Of a DNA stretch of 64,000 nucleotides, positions 60,981-64,000 are shown one piece after another. Source of the DNA: Chitinophaga dinghuensis (GTDB lineage Bacteria; Bacteroidota; Bacteroidia; Chitinophagales; Chitinophagaceae); contig NZ_QLMA01000009.1 of assembly GCF_003259435.1 (NCBI RefSeq), forward strand, positions 5,313 to 69,312, given 5' to 3'. The position numbers were made by a program, and so were the translations under genes. The first letter of the stretch is position 1, and each line of letters opens with the position of its first letter. The notes beneath the pieces are model-generated. The model made no database searches. It saw only the letters and a program-made list of their open reading frames with translations, and had not been told where the DNA came from.

Positions 60981-61721
60981 ATGCTTAAACGATCACTGTT
61001 AGTATTGCTGGGTGTATTTTGCCTGCATACCAGTCAAGCTCAGATTTTGAATAAACTGAAAAAACTGAGCCAGTCAAAAACCACGACTACATCTACTAGT
61101 TCCCTATCCAGTATTACTGAAACCGATGCTGCTTCTGCGATTAAAGAGGCCCTGGCAAACGGTGTAAGCGCTGGTATCCAGAAGCTGAATAAAACAGATG
61201 GATTCTTCGGAAGCGACCTTTACAAAATGCTGCTGCCGGATGATGCGGTGAAAATTGGTAATACGCTGCGTCAGCTGGGTATGGGTAAACTGGTAGATAA
61301 CGCTATTCTCCAGATCAACCGTTCCGCTGAGAAAGCAATGGGCTTTGCTGCGCCAATCTTTGTTGACGCTATCAAGCAAATGACATTGACAGATGCACTG
61401 AACCTGGTAAAAGGTGGAAATACTTCTGCTACAGAATACTTCAAAAGCAAAACTACAGATAAACTGAAAGCGGCTTTTGCTCCTGTAATCAAAGGTTCCC
61501 TGGATAGCACCATGGCTACTAAATACTACGGCGACCTCATTACCTCCTATAACAAACTGCCGACTACCTTCAACAAGGTAAATCCGGATCTGCAGGACTT
61601 TGTGACTACTAAAGCAGTGAATGCACTGTTTGACCAGATTGGTAAGGAAGAAGTGAATATCCGCGCTAATCCTGTTGCACGTACTACAGATATCCTGAAG
61701 AAAGTATTCGGTGCGAAATAA
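60981..61721 (+). CDS. DUF4197 secreted/periplasmic protein
   Basis: The 246-residue product has a signal peptide (1-20, ending SQAQ), a Thr/Ser-rich linker (35-45) and a helical body with ALANGVSAGIQKLNKTDGFFG, TDALNLVKGGNTSATEYFKSKT and ALFDQIGKEEVNIRANP, which identify DUF4197. The function of the family is unknown. It lies 43 bp after the Usp gene and ends before a strong terminator. Confidence 0.92.
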   Translation: MLKRSLLVLLGVFCLHTSQAQILNKLKKLSQSKTTTTSTSSLSSITETDAASAIKEALANGVSAGIQKLNKTDGFFGSDLYKMLLPDDAVKIGNTLRQLGMGKLVDNAILQINRSAEKAMGFAAPIFVDAIKQMTLTDALNLVKGGNTSATEYFKSKTTDKLKAAFAPVIKGSLDSTMATKYYGDLITSYNKLPTTFNKVNPDLQDFVTTKAVNALFDQIGKEEVNIRANPVARTTDILKKVFGAK

Positions 61722-61752
61722 TTAATTCCACGAAACGTGGATGAAAGCACAA

Positions 61753-61790
61753 ACAAAAAATGACATCTCTCGATGTCATTTTTTGTTTGT
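61753..61790. terminator. Bidirectional terminator between DUF4197 and flavin reductase genes
   Basis: A perfect 15-bp stem, ACAAAAAATGACATC with a TCTC loop (complement 61772-61786), gives A/T runs on both strands. It serves convergent genes. Confidence 0.85.
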
Positions 61791-61802
61791 AGAATAAGTT
61801 AC

Positions 61803-62687
61803 TTACATATTCCCGGAAAGCAATACCTGCCAGGCCTCCTGCACTTTCTCCGCAGCCAGTAGCTGCTTGGCATAGCGATGCAGTTCATTTTCCATCTCAT
61901 CCGGCGTAATACTATAGTACTGAACGATTTGCTTCAGATGATCATCATTAAAAGCGGGATCTATCACCGGCATTTCGTGTACATTCCCCAGTTGCCCCAG
62001 GTTATTACCAGTAAGAATATTGCTGTTTCTGATAGATAACGGTAATGCATCTACGCCGATACCCAATTTCATATTAGGTTTGGCTACTTCAAACACGGCA
62101 TCTCCGGAAGCGCGACAATAGAAGTCGCCCCCCATGCGGGCTACCAGATCAATTTTATGCGGATCAATTTTGCCGTTTTCGTTCAGGATGTTATCATTGA
62201 GGTGAATCATTACAGGCTCACAGATAACAAGGTTACCTGCGCCCCCCTCCTGCCCCGTGGCAATCACTTCTCTCACAATACATTCCATTTGTACCGGACT
62301 TTCTTTTACCCGGAAAGGTTTGATCAGTTCGGAAGGAATTGGCGTAAATCCGGCTTTCTCAAATTCATTGATACCCGCTGGATATTCGCAGCTGGCCAGA
62401 GAAGTTTGTTGTACCATGGCATAGTTAACCACGTTGATGACTACTTCTTTGTTGAGCAGAATATTTTCCAGTGTATGCTTGACAGTATTATCTCTTACCC
62501 GTCTTGCCGGCGAAAAGATAATCGTAGGCGGATTACTCCCGAATATGTTGAAAAAGCTGAATGGCGACAGGTTGGGATTGCCATCTTTATCCAAGGTACT
62601 GGCAAAGCAGATGGGCCTTGGCGCAATAGCACCCAGTAGCAGGGCATGCAGCTCATTTGTTTTAATAGACGATGGTACTATCTGCAT
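61803..62687 (-). CDS. Flavin reductase family protein
   Basis: The 294-residue protein has a split-barrel FMN-binding fold: LLGAIAPRPICFASTLDKDGN, NLSPFSFFNIFGSNPPTIIF and NKEVVINVVNYAM are diagnostic. A C-terminal helical extension of about 70 residues (SITPDEMENELHRYAKQLL) is beyond the core domain. It may be an FMN-dependent oxidoreductase that works with the neighbouring hydrolase; the start is 5 bp downstream of that gene's stop, so they share a transcript. Confidence 0.9.
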   Translation of the reverse strand: MQIVPSSIKTNELHALLLGAIAPRPICFASTLDKDGNPNLSPFSFFNIFGSNPPTIIFSPARRVRDNTVKHTLENILLNKEVVINVVNYAMVQQTSLASCEYPAGINEFEKAGFTPIPSELIKPFRVKESPVQMECIVREVIATGQEGGAGNLVICEPVMIHLNDNILNENGKIDPHKIDLVARMGGDFYCRASGDAVFEVAKPNMKLGIGVDALPLSIRNSNILTGNNLGQLGNVHEMPVIDPAFNDDHLKQIVQYYSITPDEMENELHRYAKQLLAAEKVQEAWQVLLSGNM

Positions 62688-62692
62688 GAGGA

Positions 62693-63706
62693 TTATGCTT
62701 TTTTCTTTAAGGCCAGAATGGAGAAGTCGCTGTCTTCTTTTACGATAGTATTTTTCAGCGTACCCAGACCGGCAATCTCCATTTCCACTACATCACCCGC
62801 TTGCAGCCATTGTTCCTGGTAATCAGGGTTATTCAGTTTGCCGGTGCCGTTCAGTTCCAGGAAACATCCTGTACCAACTGTACCGCTACCAATAACATCT
62901 CCGGGGAGAATATTAGCGCCATAAGCGCAACGTTCCAGTATCTCCGCAAATGTCCAGTCCATATCCCCCATATTTCCTTCACTCACCTGGATGCCATTCA
63001 CTTTACAGGTCATTTTCAGGTTATAGTTTTTACCTGTGTGACCCGGTTTTGCCGGGATGAGGAATGATTCCAGTTCATCCGGAGTAACGAGCATTGGCCC
63101 GATAACGGTGCTGAAATCCTTACCCTTAGCAGGTCCCAGGTTGAGCTTCATCTCTTCCATCTGTAATGTACGGGCGCTCATATCATTCATAATCATGAAA
63201 CCGCCGATGTATTCATCTGCTTCTTCTGCCTTGATATTACGACCGGCCTTACATACTACAATCGCTGCTTCCAGTTCGAAATCCAGTTTGTCGAAATGAT
63301 CCGGCATGCATGAAATTTCTCCAGGACCCTGAATGGCATTGTGATTGGTGAAATAGAAAATGGGATATTCATCAAATTCCGGAATCATATCTACTTTACG
63401 GTTACGTCTGGCGGCAGCAACGTGCTGACGGAATGCATAACCATCGCGGCAAGAAGTTGGGAACGGAACTGGCGCAAGAATATGCACACTGTCAAAAGGA
63501 ATACCAAATGCGGAACCTACTTTTTTACCTGCTTTCAGTTGTGCATCTGCATGTAAAGCAATATCGATGACATCTTCCCAGGCCATGAGAAACATCTGTA
63601 TGCTGTTGGGCAGATCCGGATGAAGATCCTGTGTATTGTATAATAGTCCATCCACCAGGATGGCCAACTGGTCGGTCTCTTCTCTTAAATACGTAACGAG
63701 TTTCAT
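62693..63706 (-). CDS. Fumarylacetoacetate hydrolase family protein
   Basis: The 337-residue protein has the FAH catalytic core. The metal ligands are in LDFELEAAIVV (two Glu) and GFMIMNDMSAR (Asp), and GSGTVGTGC is in the C-terminal barrel. The N-terminal part (MKLVTYLREE) is the short domain of bacterial FAH-like enzymes. It likely hydrolyses a C-C bond in a diketo acid, as in tyrosine or aromatic-acid breakdown. First gene of a two-gene unit with the flavin reductase. Confidence 0.92.
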   Translation of the reverse strand: MKLVTYLREETDQLAILVDGLLYNTQDLHPDLPNSIQMFLMAWEDVIDIALHADAQLKAGKKVGSAFGIPFDSVHILAPVPFPTSCRDGYAFRQHVAAARRNRKVDMIPEFDEYPIFYFTNHNAIQGPGEISCMPDHFDKLDFELEAAIVVCKAGRNIKAEEADEYIGGFMIMNDMSARTLQMEEMKLNLGPAKGKDFSTVIGPMLVTPDELESFLIPAKPGHTGKNYNLKMTCKVNGIQVSEGNMGDMDWTFAEILERCAYGANILPGDVIGSGTVGTGCFLELNGTGKLNNPDYQEQWLQAGDVVEMEIAGLGTLKNTIVKEDSDFSILALKKKA

Positions 63707-63853
63707 GATAATGTGGTAGTTCTGGTTGTATGATATGAATGGTCAAATATAAGAAAAGTCGCACTGGAGCTTTAGTCCCCGGAATATTTTTTATAAATTC
63801 AGTGTAGGGGAAATATTGATGAAGCACGTCATTCTTAATGAACCAAATCGTAT

Positions 63854-64000
63854 ATGCTTAGAAGATTGTTGATTACCCTGTGTATGATGCCATTGTTGGC
63901 TCAGTCCCAGGTACGAACTGACAGCCTGCCGGAAACGTTAATCCGTGAGCATGCCAGTCCATTTTTAAAACATGTGTTACAGTATCCGGACTCTTTTCGT
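63854..64000 (+). CDS. Secreted protein, N-terminal fragment (3' partial)
   Basis: An ATG at 63854 opens a frame to the right edge (49 codons visible). Residues 1-19 (MLRRLLITLCMMPLLAQSQ) form a signal peptide, followed by a helical segment (SLPETLIREHASPFLKHVL). Too little is visible to name a family. It is divergent from the FAH-family gene. Confidence 0.7.
   Translation, partial: MLRRLLITLCMMPLLAQSQVRTDSLPETLIREHASPFLKHVLQYPDSFR

Noticed and set aside
1..64000. CRISPR array, tRNA, rRNA, prophage or insertion sequence
   Set aside because: No regularly spaced repeats, no cloverleaf or rRNA sequence recognised in the spacers, and no transposase, integrase or phage structural genes.

Overview
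The window is chromosomal DNA of a Bacteroidota bacterium, most likely a Chitinophagaceae member close to Chitinophaga. The evidence is type IX secretion (T9SS) families (PorP/SprF, a PorE-like OmpA protein, a type-B C-terminal sorting domain), an alternative complex III plus aa3 oxidase operon in the usual Bacteroidota order, many TonB-era outer-membrane and lipoprotein families, few Shine-Dalgarno sequences, and repeated promoters of the Bacteroidota type (-33 TTTG, -7 TAnnTTTG). No genus assignment could be tested here.

Layout. Positions 1-6.1 kb hold a T9SS trio: a large repeat adhesin cut by the left edge, its likely PorP/SprF partner and a PorE-like periplasmic/outer-membrane protein. 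Positions 6.2-21.4 kb are mixed housekeeping genes: a small lipoprotein, a PfkB kinase, an S1/P1 nuclease, uvrB, an ammonium transporter with a beta-barrel porin, DUF2461, asd, a lamin-tail protein, DUF5606 and oligoendopeptidase F. Positions 21.5-26.9 kb form a metal-homeostasis locus: sco and a Fur/Zur-type regulator on one side; merC-like, cobW-like and a TonB receptor on the other, with a perfect 25-bp palindrome over the merC promoter. Positions 26.9-29 kb carry an outer-membrane protein, purN and an NlpE-like lipoprotein.

Positions 29.4-45.5 kb are one long co-directional respiratory block: actABCDEF, coxB, coxA, heme O synthase, two subunit III genes, subunit IV, a second sco, DUF420 and a small CxxC membrane protein. 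Together these move electrons from menaquinol through alternative complex III to an aa3 oxidase and supply heme and copper for its assembly. Positions 45.5-51.4 kb hold regulators and transporters (MarR with a four-Cys tail, protoglobin-like protein, atypical ClC, SMR exporter with a possible leader peptide), an AlkD-like protein, meaB and a glycosyltransferase. Positions 51.8-64 kb hold a Lon-N-domain protein, an outer-membrane protein with lptC, csaA-like, DPP IV, lysS, a tandem Usp, DUF4197, a flavin reductase with a fumarylacetoacetate hydrolase family protein, and the start of a secreted protein.

The least explained signals are non-coding. (1) Three copies of a promoter / conserved leader / terminator module surround the DPP IV gene (55.58, 55.85 and 58.33 kb) and look like a small-RNA family. 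(2) A long structured element lies between amt and the porin (13.18-13.29 kb). (3) A 25-bp palindrome overlaps the merC-cobW promoter. (4) A 19-codon leader ORF precedes the SMR exporter. (5) A heptad repeat abuts the actC start. No tRNA, rRNA, CRISPR array, insertion sequence or prophage was recognised.
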